Below are positions 31,195-42,049 of a DNA stretch of 64,000 nt, piece by piece. The position numbers were made by a program, and so were the translations under genes. Origin of the DNA: Epiperipatus broadwayi (lineage: Eukaryota; Onychophora; Udeonychophora; Euonychophora; Peripatidae); contig JAQFVV010012400.1 in NCBI GenBank assembly GCA_028023455.1, forward strand, positions 9,910,248 to 9,974,247, read 5' to 3'. The notes under the pieces are model-generated. The model was not told the origin of the DNA and ran no database searches. It saw only the letters and a program-made list of their open reading frames with translations. The number at the start of each line of letters is the position of its first letter. Within the stretch, counting starts at the first letter, position 1.

Positions 31195-31827
31195 AAATAC
31201 AGTAGCCTCAGCAGGAAATATTCACTACTTTTTAAACCATTTTGTTCAATACAACAAGGATTGCCATTAAGTGCCCTACTATTCACATTATGCATCAATC
31301 CATTGATCAAAGCAATAGAAAACAATTTAGCAGGAATATTCATATCAGAATTAAAAATAAATATTCCATGTGTAGCATATATGGATGATATATCTGTGTT
31401 TCTAACATGGAAAAAACAAATTCCAAAATTAATAAAAATTCTCCAAAATTATACAAAAAAATATAAGCTTGAATTTGATATGGAGAAGTCAAATGCATGG
31501 TCAGTATATACAGGATGCTATCGTGAAGAGTATTTCAAAGGGACATAGAGCCTTTTTTTGGGTTTTCCTTTTTTTAAAGCAACATGGAAATGTGCTTACA
31601 AATCCAAAGAAAAAAATAATTCACTCTCAAAGTTCTACATATTGTCACTAAATGCAAAAATGGCACATTTAAATTTTTTAATGATGATTAGAGTTTCATA
31701 CTGCAACCCAATAATTATATCCAGCAAAACCTTCACATTAAAAATTGATAGCTTATATAGAAAACTATTGTGGAGGAAAAGGATGTCTTTAATATCAATT
31801 AAAGGAATCCAAAATTCCCTAGTGTAA
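31195..31827 (+). pseudogene. Reverse transcriptase C-terminal half, Tx1-like
   Basis: The best frame (31,261-31,548) starts G-L-P-L-S-A-L-L-F (motif B), then I-N-P-L-I-K-A-I-E-N, and reaches A-Y-M-D-D (motif C) near residue 43. It continues K-K-Y-K-L-E-F-D-M-E-K-S-N-A, the usual motif D region. Its line-up with the copy at 3,887-4,516 is close, including I-E-N-x-L-x-G-I. After residue 95 it shifts frame, and F-L-G-F-type residues resume at 31,558 in another frame. It is non-functional. Confidence 0.65.
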
Positions 31828-32181
31828 AATGGATTAGAATTACATGCAATAAAAATATTTCAAATTTAGAAAACCATCAATTTAATTACATCATAAAATT
31901 ACATCATTAGACAAACCACCACCAATTACTGGTTTTTTAAACACTTCACATCATTGCTATAAATATCACAAGTTCAGTGATCTGGACATGGAAAACTAAG
32001 TATAATTGTTGTGAAATATACATACTAATCTATCCTCCATCTTCAAATGATAATAATAAACTTTTTTTTAAATACAAACAACAAACAATTAACAAGGCAA
32101 ATTTAATACTGGTCACTAGAATCGAAATACTATGACTTCATACTTAAATTAAACATAGAAGCATTAGCAATTCTAAATTTC

Positions 32182-32481
32182 TTGCATTATAAAAGAAACT
32201 TCATTAACATGTATGTGTGCAGGCTTTGCAAAAAAGAATCAGAAACACAGTCACATATATTTTTTTCTTGTCCTACATTAGATAATGTTTTGGCTGGAAT
32301 TCCCAATTTATTCAAAAATAGGAAGTATACTATACAAACACTCCTTCAATCCTATGCAAAAGTTAACTTTGCACACATTAGTGCCAATACATTTACAATA
32401 TTTTCACTATGGTGTACCAGATGCACCTTTACATATAATACAAACACAAGGAGGCATCCAAATACTTGTGGAACAAAATAG
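32182..32481 (+). pseudogene. C-terminal zinc-binding segment of the Tx1-like LINE
   Basis: A 99-codon frame contains CRLCKKESETQSHIFFSC (C-x2-C-x8-H-x4-C) followed by P-T-L-D-N. This is the intact form of the zinc-binding motif found damaged in the copy at 4,899-5,348. It is followed by a leucine-rich stretch. The frame belongs to the same truncated LINE as the RT fragment 400 bp upstream. Confidence 0.6.
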
Positions 32482-32919
32482 AAATAATAAGGCTAAGGGA
32501 TGAAAACATTTCATCAATAAACATTTATACATCACTTGATCACTAATGCAACTATGCTCAAACCTATAAAGAAAGGAGATGGGAAAAAGTGGACAATAAA
32601 ATCTGATAAAAGAACTTTTGATTACATAAAATGATCCTGCTGTAAAAGACAATGTTGAAGAATGGACACTTGAAATCCTTTAGTATTGAACAATAATATA
32701 TTTTTTGTGGCCTCCTTATTCTTAATATTTCTAATGGTAAAGATATATATATTTTTTTCTGTATAAATTTGCTTATATATATTTTTTCCTCTCATGATTC
32801 TTCATGTAAATGTCAAGTTGTCATGGTGATATATGTACTGGTATTTCTGTTTTTTTTTTTCTTTCTGTTTGTACATTTATTAAGCTCGGTAAAGTTCCTT
32901 TTGAAAACTATTAATCTTT

Positions 32920-34395
32920 TATTAGAGGTATCAGTCTTCTGACAAATCATTACCAAGATCATTACCAATTAATTGGCCTCTAATCAAGCAAAAGAGCAAA
33001 TTAGATTTGAAGACACTATGGTTCAATAGATCATATCCAAATATCAAGAGAAAGTTATTGAAAGGACCAATGACTGTGAATTTCCATCTTGTTTTGAATT
33101 TGTAGATTATGAAAAGGCATTTAATTTTACAAGCATTTCAGTAATTTTTAAAGCTTTGGAAAATCAAAATATAGACCTAAGGCATAGTTTAATTCTGAAT
33201 AATATTTAGTCAGATTAGATTTTATGATGATATTGAGAACAACTTTTGACAAAAGAAGAACATTCCTTCTCTAGTATTATGCATAATAAACATGAATAAT
33301 CAGTTATTTCCAGATATTAATGTATTTAAATTATCACTAAATCATTGAGGTTTGTGATTTAAAACTAAAAATAAGTTATATATCTAGCAATCATCTTAGT
33401 TACTATCCAAGCTAAAAGCCAGATACCAGTCTGCAGATGGGAATTTAAATTTTATAATAACTAGTAATCACTGATCTATCAATCTTACTATGCATGGCAT
33501 TAGAGGAGTAGGGAACTAATCTTGTTTTATCATATATGTGTGAGCTGGAGAGATGAATGAATTGTTGGTTCAAGCAGATTAACATGGATTAAAATGGAGA
33601 TTTAGGTAAGTAAAAATAAATGAAAATTAAGACATCTAGATTTTGCAAATGATATGGTTCTTTTTGGAAATAATGCTTCAGAATTTTGGGAAATGTTATG
33701 TTATTAGATGACGAAAGCAAACAAGTAGGATTGAAGTTAAATGCTAAAAATATTAAAATAATGCTCATTGGTTTGTTTAAAAAAAGAGAAAATAATGATT
33801 GATAGTAATGTATTAGAAGTTAGAAATATCTTGGTCTGTTTATTAATACAACTCTAAATATAATAGTTAAAAGTAATTATAGAATTAAATGTGGATGGAT
33901 TGCTTCATAGATTTACTTATTAAAATAAAAGAAATATGAGCATATACTTGAGAGGATTTTAATAAATACATTTTACCAATCCTTGCTTTTGGATCAGAGT
34001 CTTGAAAAGTTAAGAGAAGAATAATGTAGAAACTTCGGTCAACATTGCAAAGCATGGAGAGATGTGCATTGGATTACTAGGAAGGGATTAAAGATAAAAT
34101 ATATGAATTTTAAAAATGAACAAGTATCACTGATCTCATTGAAAAAATTAAAAGATGACATGGACTTGGGTTAGATAAGTAAATAGCTAGTATAGATGAA
34201 AGTAGGTAAACATTTGAAGTCTTAAATTAGATGTTAAGATATTATATAAAACTTGGAAAAAAAAAACAAAAAAACAGATGGATAGTGGCATAAGAAAATT
34301 TTCTGGAGTGATGAGGAAAAGAGAATCCATGAGTCAAGAAAATTGGATTAATCTTTAAGAGATATTTATTCTGCAATATAATGATAATGATTGAA
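32920..34395 (+). pseudogene. Decayed RTE-type LINE, second copy
   Basis: Segments line up with the RT and C-terminus of the element at 48-51 kb: I-S-L-L near 32,925, then E-R-T-N-D-C-E and F-E-F-V-D-Y-E-K-A-F-N (33,058-33,125; motif A with D changed to N), L-D-F-A-N-D-M-V-L-F (33,630-33,660; motif C with the first D changed to N), the thumb region, and an I-L-Q-Y-N-D-N-D ending at about 34,395. Many stops and indels and both damaged catalytic aspartates show it is dead. It ends, like the better copy, near a TAATGATAATGATTG tail. Confidence 0.65.
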
Positions 34396-34399
34396 AGTG

Positions 34400-36480
34400 A
34401 TTTTAGGAAATTATTCAAAGCCTCACCATTCTATGATTTGCAAGCCTGATGAACTAATGAGAAATGTCTTTTTTCTCTCATTGATTCTATATGAGAGATT
34501 GTTGGACATGCCTTTGCCCTGCTGTAGGTTATTTAAAGACTTTAAAAAAAAAAAAAAAAAAATCAAAAAATCATGGTGTCTACATTGTTCATTTCTTAGA
34601 AGTAACCAATGATAGCTTAAATGATGGTTGTCTATGGAAACAATTAAAATTATTAATGGAAAAATAAGAGTCAGTGAATCAGAATTTTTTAAAATATGCC
34701 GTGTTGAAAATAGGGATATAGAAGAAAGTAGTGATAAATAAGAACAGATCCAGAACATGAAGGTAGATATTTTTATTCTAAGAACATTTCACGCCATAAA
34801 AAAAAAAAACAACATAGATATATTTTTTTTTAGATTTGGCAATATAAAAAATTAGCAAAATATAGTCTGTTTTTTCGTCTTCTAATATTCTTTAAAATCA
34901 GTGGTCTCTTTATTGTTATTGGAACTGGGACCAGTTGGTTTCCTTAACTTACCATAATTATGTTACTGGAATGATTGTTGCATTGTGATGATAGTGATTA
35001 ACTATCGGAAGTGACAAACTGCCATAATTACAAAGAAATTAACAACTCCTGGTTAGCTATTAAATTTCTCGGGAAGTTTTTTTTTTTAAATTTTTAATTG
35101 GCCATGTGATTAGTAAATCTCATGTTTTCTACTTTTATTTATGGATTATTGATGTAAAATCATTCTACATTGACGTATTTTGTGTATATATATTTTTAAA
35201 AAGTAATAATCTCTAGGTTTTCTTTCATTGTGCTGAGGGAGAGTTTATTTTAAAATTTATGCAAGTTTTGTGGCAGATTCAGTATAAATCATACATTTGG
35301 AGAAATGATATATTTTGTGTTTAAATGTTTGTTTACATTGGTTTCTGATTTATTTGTCACAGTGTGGGATTAAAATATTTAAAAAGGAAAAAAAATGACA
35401 TTTTTTTTTACTAAAGGGATGAAATATTGCTTTTAAGCCGACGTAATTTTTTTTGCTCTTTTAAATAAAAATGAAAAATGGCAACTTGTGTTGTAAACTA
35501 ATGAATACGGGTCATTTTTTATGCAAAACTTTAAACAGCTATTTTAATTATTTAGAAATAATTATTTCGGAGCATTCTTAGAGCCATTAACATTTTATGG
35601 CATTTAAAAATCTTTTTTTTAATCAAAGATTGATCCACCTAACTTTCACTTTTCTTTCATCTGATTTTTTTTTTTTTAAAGAATTTTATCAGTGAGATTA
35701 TGTAAGAAGATTGCTCTAACAAAATAGAATACCGTAATTACAAAATAGTAAACAATTGTTTTTATATCCTCTGAATGAGAAGAAAATGATTAATTCTTTA
35801 AGAAAAAATTAATTTGCAAGAAGAAAAAAACAACTATTGCTATGACACTTAAAAAAAAGAAGAAAAAAAACAACTATTATCTATTAATATATCGCAGCAT
35901 AGCCATTACGCATCCGCTATTTACGCGCGCAAACTTGGACAAATTGGTTAAACTAAAAAAATTCCAAGTTCCAGACAGAGTTAGGATTTTTTTTTTGGTC
36001 CATAACCAATTCACTTAATAACTATCCAATAATGGCTGGTGGAGGATAAAATAAATCTGTCGATGAATATTTCCTTCCTTTTTTTTAGTATTCATTTATG
36101 TGGTTTGCTTGAAAAATCTGGTCTGCAGGCAACTAATTAAAGATTGTTTACCTTTTTTTATTTTTTGCATATACAAGTTTTTTTTATATGTAAAAAATTA
36201 TAGTTGGTAGTAATAATTATCTGCTTTGGTGTATATTGTTGGTGGAATAATCCTACTATGATATGCATACTCATGGATTCGAACTTTGGTATAAACTAGA
36301 TTACATATACACAATAGATGCAACAGCAGTATTAATGCGAAATAATAACGTTAATAATCATTTACCTATTATAGGTACTTCTAATTTTGCCCCTTTCAAA
36401 TCAAATGCATTTTTGGTACAATGCACACTCCACAGAAAATGCATTTGACTTGAAAATGGCTAAAATAAGAAATATATAGT
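34400..36480. other. AT-rich DNA with poly-A runs and a CpG patch
   Basis: It contains an A run of about 19 at 34,542-34,561, short tandem copies of AAGAAGAAAAAAACAACTATT (35,818 and about 35,857) and a cluster of six CpG dinucleotides at 35,893-35,930. The two overlapping frames at 34,391-34,758 have no motifs. No gene is supported. Confidence 0.5.
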
Positions 36481-36488
36481 CTGGTCAA

Positions 36489-36559
36489 GCGTTGGTGGCC
36501 TAGTGGTTAGCATAGCTGCTTTCCAAGCAGCTGGCCTGGTTTACTTCCCGGTTAATGCA
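36489..36559 (+). other. tRNA-Gly(UCC)-like retrocopy 1
   Basis: The segment has the layout of tRNA-Gly with anticodon TCC: acceptor start GCGTTGG and end TTAATGC, A box GGCCTAGTGGTTAG, and anticodon arm GCTGC-TTTCCAA-GCAGC. The T loop is damaged (TTTACTT instead of TTCGANT) and the T stem has a mismatch, so it is not expected to work as a tRNA. The same T-stem mismatch and 3' flank (TTTGACACATA) occur at 41,978, so both are copies of one retroposed tRNA-derived repeat. Confidence 0.65.
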
Positions 36560-36564
36560 TTTGA

Positions 36565-37510
36565 CACATAAATATATATATATATATAAAGACTACAAAA
36601 TACCAATGATTGATTATTATATATTACTGCATTTCTGCAGGGCTATAATCTTATGCTCTTTTAATTCTCACATAGCACATGTGAAAATTTATGTTTTCAA
36701 TAAATTTTTTTTTAAGATCAACCCATAGCTTTATTCAGCAAATCCACTTTTTTTGCCTGTGCATGCACCATCATTTGATTTAGAGACTAATGACAGATCT
36801 CTGATGCACTCATGATCTTGGCAACATAAGGTGTATGATGCACTATTTATTGTCTCTAATTTAGAATATTCCTCACAATAAAGCTATGATAGCTAGTTCA
36901 TCCTATTCTTTCAAGTTACATTTTCTTGAGATGCACTATATGTTCATAAAAACAGATAAATTGCTACAATATTCTGCAATATTGGTCAAATTCTTGCTCT
37001 TGTTTTTATTTCAGAAATTTTGACTCACATAAGAAAGATATGTTTTTAAGACCTGATTGAAATATTTCATGACAATCTGAACATTGTGTTAAAGAGGCAG
37101 CAATTAATGACCAGTCACCATTAAATTAATGATGGCCAACTGTTCTTGTAATTTTTTTTAACTATCTTTTAGTCAAATGAGTTAAGATATATTAGTCACC
37201 CTCATAGTGATGTAAACTATCATTGAGATGTAAATTTTATAACTATATCCTTAGTTGTAAGTTTCTGTCCATCATGTATCTACTATTAAGGTTGTTTTTT
37301 GTGTACTGTGTCATTATTCATACTAATAATCACATGATAAATTGCTCTGGAACTCATGGGACATTTGAGTGTTCTAATTCCAGATTAATTATTTAGCTAT
37401 TCCATTTATTTAATCTGAACGAAGTTTTTTTTTTTAACCTTTTAACTTTTTTTTGTCATCCCCTAGTTGTTTGTGTTGTTTTTGCAATATCTATTTTAAG
37501 ATTAAATATT
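36565..37510. other. AT-rich DNA, nothing recognised
   Basis: A TA microsatellite lies at about 36,573-36,588, just after the tRNA-like copy. No gene or other repeat is supported. Confidence 0.5.
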
Positions 37511-37513
37511 TAT

Positions 37514-37872
37514 TCTATATTAGTAACTAGAGAGATTTGAACTTAGAATTTTTTGCTCTGTATTCATCCATCACTCCATCTCAAACAACTGGCACACATG
37601 AACACATACATGTGAAAAAGATAGATGATCTCCAATATATGTATTTTGTGCAGAACCTGCACTCATGATAGTTGGGCCAGATCATAATCTCCCACACATA
37701 TGCAATCTGATTTGGCCCAACTGATGAAATGCTGTTTCTTCATGAAATGTGTTTATTGGGGGTGATCTATCTTTTTCAGATGTATGTGGCATGTGTGTCT
37801 GTTGTTTGAGATGGGGTGAAGGATGAATATAGACTGAAAAATCCTAAATTCAAATCCTAATTATTTATATAG
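37514..37872. repeat. Near-complete palindrome of about 360 bp
   Basis: The outer arms (37,514-37,635 and 37,754-37,872) are inverted copies over about 120 bp. The interior is also inverted: GTTGGGCCAGATCA at 37,671-37,684 against TGATTTGGCCCAAC at 37,708-37,721. A B-box-like ATTCAAATCC near the right end and its inverse on the left (GATTTGAAC) suggest two head-to-head SINE copies or a foldback element. There is no coding content. Confidence 0.8.
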
Positions 37873-37879
37873 AAAACAT

Positions 37880-39965
37880 TCAGTATACTGAATGAATAGG
37901 TTAATTTATTCTATACTGTATATTAAAAAATTATGCTTGATTTATTAGAAATATAAATTTTTACATATAAAAAACATTCTTAAAAATAATATTTCAACTT
38001 TGAAAATATAGAAAAAAAAAATTTTAAATTGAAATATATAATCAGAATAATAACTTTTTCTTATTGGGTGGTTGATTAAGGCATTGCTGGTAAAAATAAA
38101 ATTCAAGATTGTTGTTTGAACTTTATTTCTAAAATCTGAATGAATTATTTTTAAGTCAACATAAAGCAATGGCTTTCTGTTCTAAGCTTTTTAAAAAATT
38201 ATTTATAATTATTAAAAATGATAAACTTATTACTATGGTGTTTATGAAGAGGGAGAGAGATAATAGTCTTTTTTTTTTTTATCATTAGTAAAGTTTTCCT
38301 TAACATATCTGTTTAAAAACAAACATCTTTGAAAAAAATACTAAGTATAATCATGAATATTTTAATTAAATACTGTACAACTATTTTGCAAAAAAATATT
38401 TATTTAACTATGGAAAATATAAAATTTTTCTTTCTGAAGTATAATACAATGTCAGGAACTCTTGAAAGAACTCCCAAAACTTGAGAACAAAGAATTTACC
38501 AATCTGCAAGTTTGTTGGCTTGTTTGCATTAGTTTTTCTGTGTAATAACAACATCTTTAGATTTTTTTAAACTAATAAATTAATATATACTGTAATTAGA
38601 GTTTTTGCCATTAAATGAATGCAAAACTGACAAAATAGTGTTACAGATAGCACAAGCAAGAGAAGAAAGTCACAGGTGATCTTATCACTATGCAGTGTAC
38701 TGTGTTTTTACGAAATTAAAGATTTGTTACTCAGATGGAAATTGATTCTAGAACTTTTAACTCTGAATCAGCCATTCTCTGAAATCAGACAGGACATTGT
38801 TATCAACATTATTATTATTTAAATGGTAGAATTAAAGCTTTTATTAGTTAAACCATTGTTAATCTTCTTAGTGAATAGTATAACCAGAATAAAAACTGAA
38901 TGCTGGATAGTTTGAATAAAATTATTCTTTCCCAATGAATTGGAAACATATCACGTGAACATATTGTAGTGACTCTGAAAGGAGTGCAGCCATATCATGT
39001 GTGTACTACTTACAATATCATATGCCTTCTGGTGAAAATAAAATCACTATTTTTTATTCTCTATCTTTTTTATTGTAATCAATTTTTTAACCCTCTTCTT
39101 TTTCTTGGCTTTGGTAATTTGATGTAGAAACTTGAAACTTCTAAGTTCTTGCAAAGCTTCTTTCCCTAAAAGAATTAATTAATCTCTCTGTAAATGTATA
39201 GGATATTTACTTTTATATTCTTAGCATGATTGGATAATGCAATTATCTTCAAGATAAAAGCATGTTCATGTTGGTAATATTACTCAGATTGGGTTTTAAT
39301 GAATTGCCATTTGTATGAGGATAATGTATCTTTTAATAAAAATGTAATCGTGAATATTATATTTAATTTCCGTTTAATCTCAAACAAGGACCTAAACTCT
39401 TACTGGCTTAATAACATTTGAGTATCAATTTTAAAATCTGGTTATTTGTAATCATTTATTACTATCCTGTATGATTGTATCTTAAATATAAAATAAGTAA
39501 TACATATAACAGATCGTGCCATAAATATAATAACATTAAAAAAAATCTTCTTTGTGACTTTTTCTTATACTCTTCCATTCCTTTCTAAATTTTCTTTATA
39601 ATTCTTCTATCTCTGACTATTGTGTAATCTACTTTTTATTTTATTTTTTTATCTTTTTTAACATTTCATTATTTATATTTTTATTCTTTTTTTTCCATCC
39701 TCATTTTTTTATTACCAATCGCAATTGCTTCATACCATATTTTTTTTAATTGTTCATAAAAACTATCAAACCAATGTATCATTTTATAAGCTTTTTTTTT
39801 TTTTTTTGTAGTATCAGTATTATTTTCTCTTACTATTCATTAAGATTAACTTTAAATTCTTATCATTTTTAGTTTCTCACCACTGCTTCCTTATAAATAT
39901 TTTTATAAATAATCGGTCTATTGTTTGACTGAAAGTTTGTGATGATGTCATTCTTTTACGAGCTG
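37880..39965. other. AT-rich DNA, no gene seen
   Basis: Long T-rich and TA-rich tracts only; one 74-codon minus-strand frame at 37,945-38,169 is composition-driven. Confidence 0.5.
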
Positions 39966-39967
39966 AG

Positions 39968-40085
39968 CATATTTGAAACGTTTAAATAAAAGTTGAATTT
40001 TTCTAAAGTCATTTAACATTTAATTCTAGATGGTGAAAATAGTCCAACATATAACTACAAAATAATTCTGATAATTCCATCACAG
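39968..40085 (+). repeat. Single arm of the foldback repeat family
   Basis: The stretch ATTTGAAACGTTTAAATAAA through GATGGTGAAAATAGTCCAAC matches the right arms at 31,010-31,112 and 52,049-52,166 in order and spacing. No inverted partner was recognised close by. Confidence 0.6.
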
Positions 40086-40137
40086 AAATATAATTTATTA
40101 AAGACAATAATAATACTATATATTTAGACAAAGTGTT

Positions 40138-40190
40138 GAAAATACTAAATACAACCTTAATGCATTTTAGGTTGTATTTAGTATTTTCAG
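40138..40190. repeat. Perfect 21-bp stem hairpin with 11-nt loop
   Basis: TGAAAATACTAAATACAACC-T (40,138-40,158) and its exact reverse complement (40,170-40,190) are separated by 11 nt. The geometry resembles a short foldback remnant. It is shorter than usual animal microRNA precursors, which have an imperfect stem of about 30 bp. Confidence 0.85.
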
Positions 40191-40194
40191 TGGT

Positions 40195-41970
40195 TTTTTT
40201 TTTCAATTATTTAATAATAATATTACCTTTTAAGCTGTCTATTATAGACTGTGGTTATCCTTAAAAAAAGATTAATGTTTTACAGTTCAATACAATTTTT
40301 TTTTTTTTAATTCTAGTTAGTCAGAAATCTGTGATGTTATGTAAAATGGATTCTTAGATTAAATTAAAAGTTTCTATGAGTAGGCCATATACTTAAAGAT
40401 TCTGTTAGCCAAATTAAATATTTTTTTTCTCTGAAACAGTTACTTTTTGTTCTGAATTACTAAATCATTTTCTCAATATTGAATCATCTTTTTTTTTCTC
40501 CTTTGTCATTTGAATGTAACTTGTTTCATCATAATAAATTGTTTGAACTATCATTTAGTGCCCATTTATTATTCATTATGCAGTAATCCCCTTGTTCACA
40601 CATTCTTTGGTTCCAGGACTTTTTTTCTTCTATTACTGAAATTCATAAGTAATACTGAATATTATAGAATATACATTGTAAAATTTACTCACACACACAT
40701 ATACATAATGCACATGTTTTTAACACACACATATATATATATGTATATCATTATGTAAATACCTGCCTGTGTACACACATGAAGTCATCAAAAATAACAA
40801 AAAAACTAGAATTATCTATATGTATTTAAAATATATAATATTTATGTTTTAACATATATACATACTAATGATAGAAATATTTAAAATTATACATGTTGAT
40901 TTCAGACTTCTCTTTTTAAAAAAAAAACCAACAACTTACTTTTGTATTCTTTTGTGATGAAAATTATTAATGAAAAATAATAAGATACAATGTCTAAATA
41001 ATATTGCATTGTCAAATTTTAAGCTATTGCATTTGTCTGGAAAAAAATTATAGCAGCCATTTTGTCATGATGTTATGCAATTACAGTAGCTGCAGTTGCA
41101 TTGTGAACCCTAGAAAGTAAACTTTTATTTTTTATTAATTTATTATGTTTTTATTTACTTATTTTTTTGAAATGAAGTTCAGTGAATAAATCATTTTTAT
41201 TGTTCAAAAACCAGAAGTATTAGAACTAGGCCACAATTCACTGATCTTGGCCTCTAGAGTCTGTCTCTCCATCATAGTATTTAAATATAGATATGGTAAG
41301 AAAGAATATTAAATTGATAGATTGATATTAAAGTGGTGTTGAGTTATTATTATATATTAAGTCCTCCTAATACTGACATTTGCTTAAAAAATGTTTACAA
41401 ATATACATGTTTTAATAAAATAGGAGCTAGCAAAACTTCCTGATCTCTATATCACTTTGTTCCTCTTGTATTAAATCAGAAATTATTTACTTTATTTCTA
41501 CTTCCACATTATTTTTTTTCCTAATTCATCTTTCTTTAATAGAAATCAATTTAATAATACAAATGCCTTTTCCAAATTTGTGACATAAAAACAATTGATC
41601 TTACATGTGTCATTTAGTATATTACATGAAATAAAAGTCAAAGTAGATCAATTCTTTGAAAAGTTGTCAAAAAATACATAACATTATCCTCTCTTTTGTC
41701 AGAAAACTATTAAGAATAAATCAGACACCCAGTTGTTAATAAGGCTAAGCTTTCTGACAAACTCTAAAATTAAGGTTGAGATTACGTTTTAAATCAGATG
41801 TAAATATAGTATTAATAAATTTGAAGTCATAACCAATTAAGTAAAGGATAGAGGCAGAATCTCAATTTTAATAATCTTTATATGAGAAATCAAATAAATG
41901 TAGGTAATAACATAAATACAGTATTAAACATACACATAAAATAAATGCAAAAATAGATCAATCCTTGGAA
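40195..41970. other. AT-rich DNA with CA/TA microsatellites
   Basis: CA- and TA-rich tracts occur at 40,690-40,745. A block at 40,917-41,110 resembles 11,991-12,240. No gene is supported. Confidence 0.5.
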
Positions 41971-41977
41971 AAGCTAA

Positions 41978-42048
41978 GCATTGGTAGCCTAGTGGTTAGC
42001 ATAGCTGCCTTCCAAGCAGCTGGCCCTGGTTCGCTTTCCGGTCAATGC
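41978..42048 (+). other. tRNA-Gly(UCC)-like retrocopy 2
   Basis: Acceptor GCATTGG pairs with TCAATGC; the A box GCCTAGTGGTTAG, anticodon arm GCTGC-CTTCCAA-GCAGC and T loop TTCGCTT follow. This is better preserved than the copy at 36,489, but it shares the unusual T-stem mismatch. It is followed by TTTGACATATG and then an A9 run, which points to a retroposed copy. A weakly working tRNA-Gly cannot be excluded. Confidence 0.65.
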
Positions 42049-42049
42049 T

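Larger units (their letters stand above)
31130..32660 (+). mobile_element. 5'-truncated Tx1-like LINE
   Basis: The fragment begins directly after the inverted arm and carries the second half of an RT and the C-terminal zinc segment of the family seen at 2.4-5.7 kb. It lacks the endonuclease and the RT front half, as expected from 5' truncation. The 3' end is unclear; coding-like sequence fades by about 32,660. Confidence 0.6.

Noticed and set aside
34391-34758. Overlapping frames of 73 and 111 codons on opposite strands
   Set aside because: Both translate a long A run as poly-lysine or poly-phenylalanine and have no other signal.
36489-42048. Functional tRNA-Gly genes
   Set aside because: Both copies have damaged T arms and share a retroposed flank; neither has a clean T-run terminator directly after the acceptor stem.
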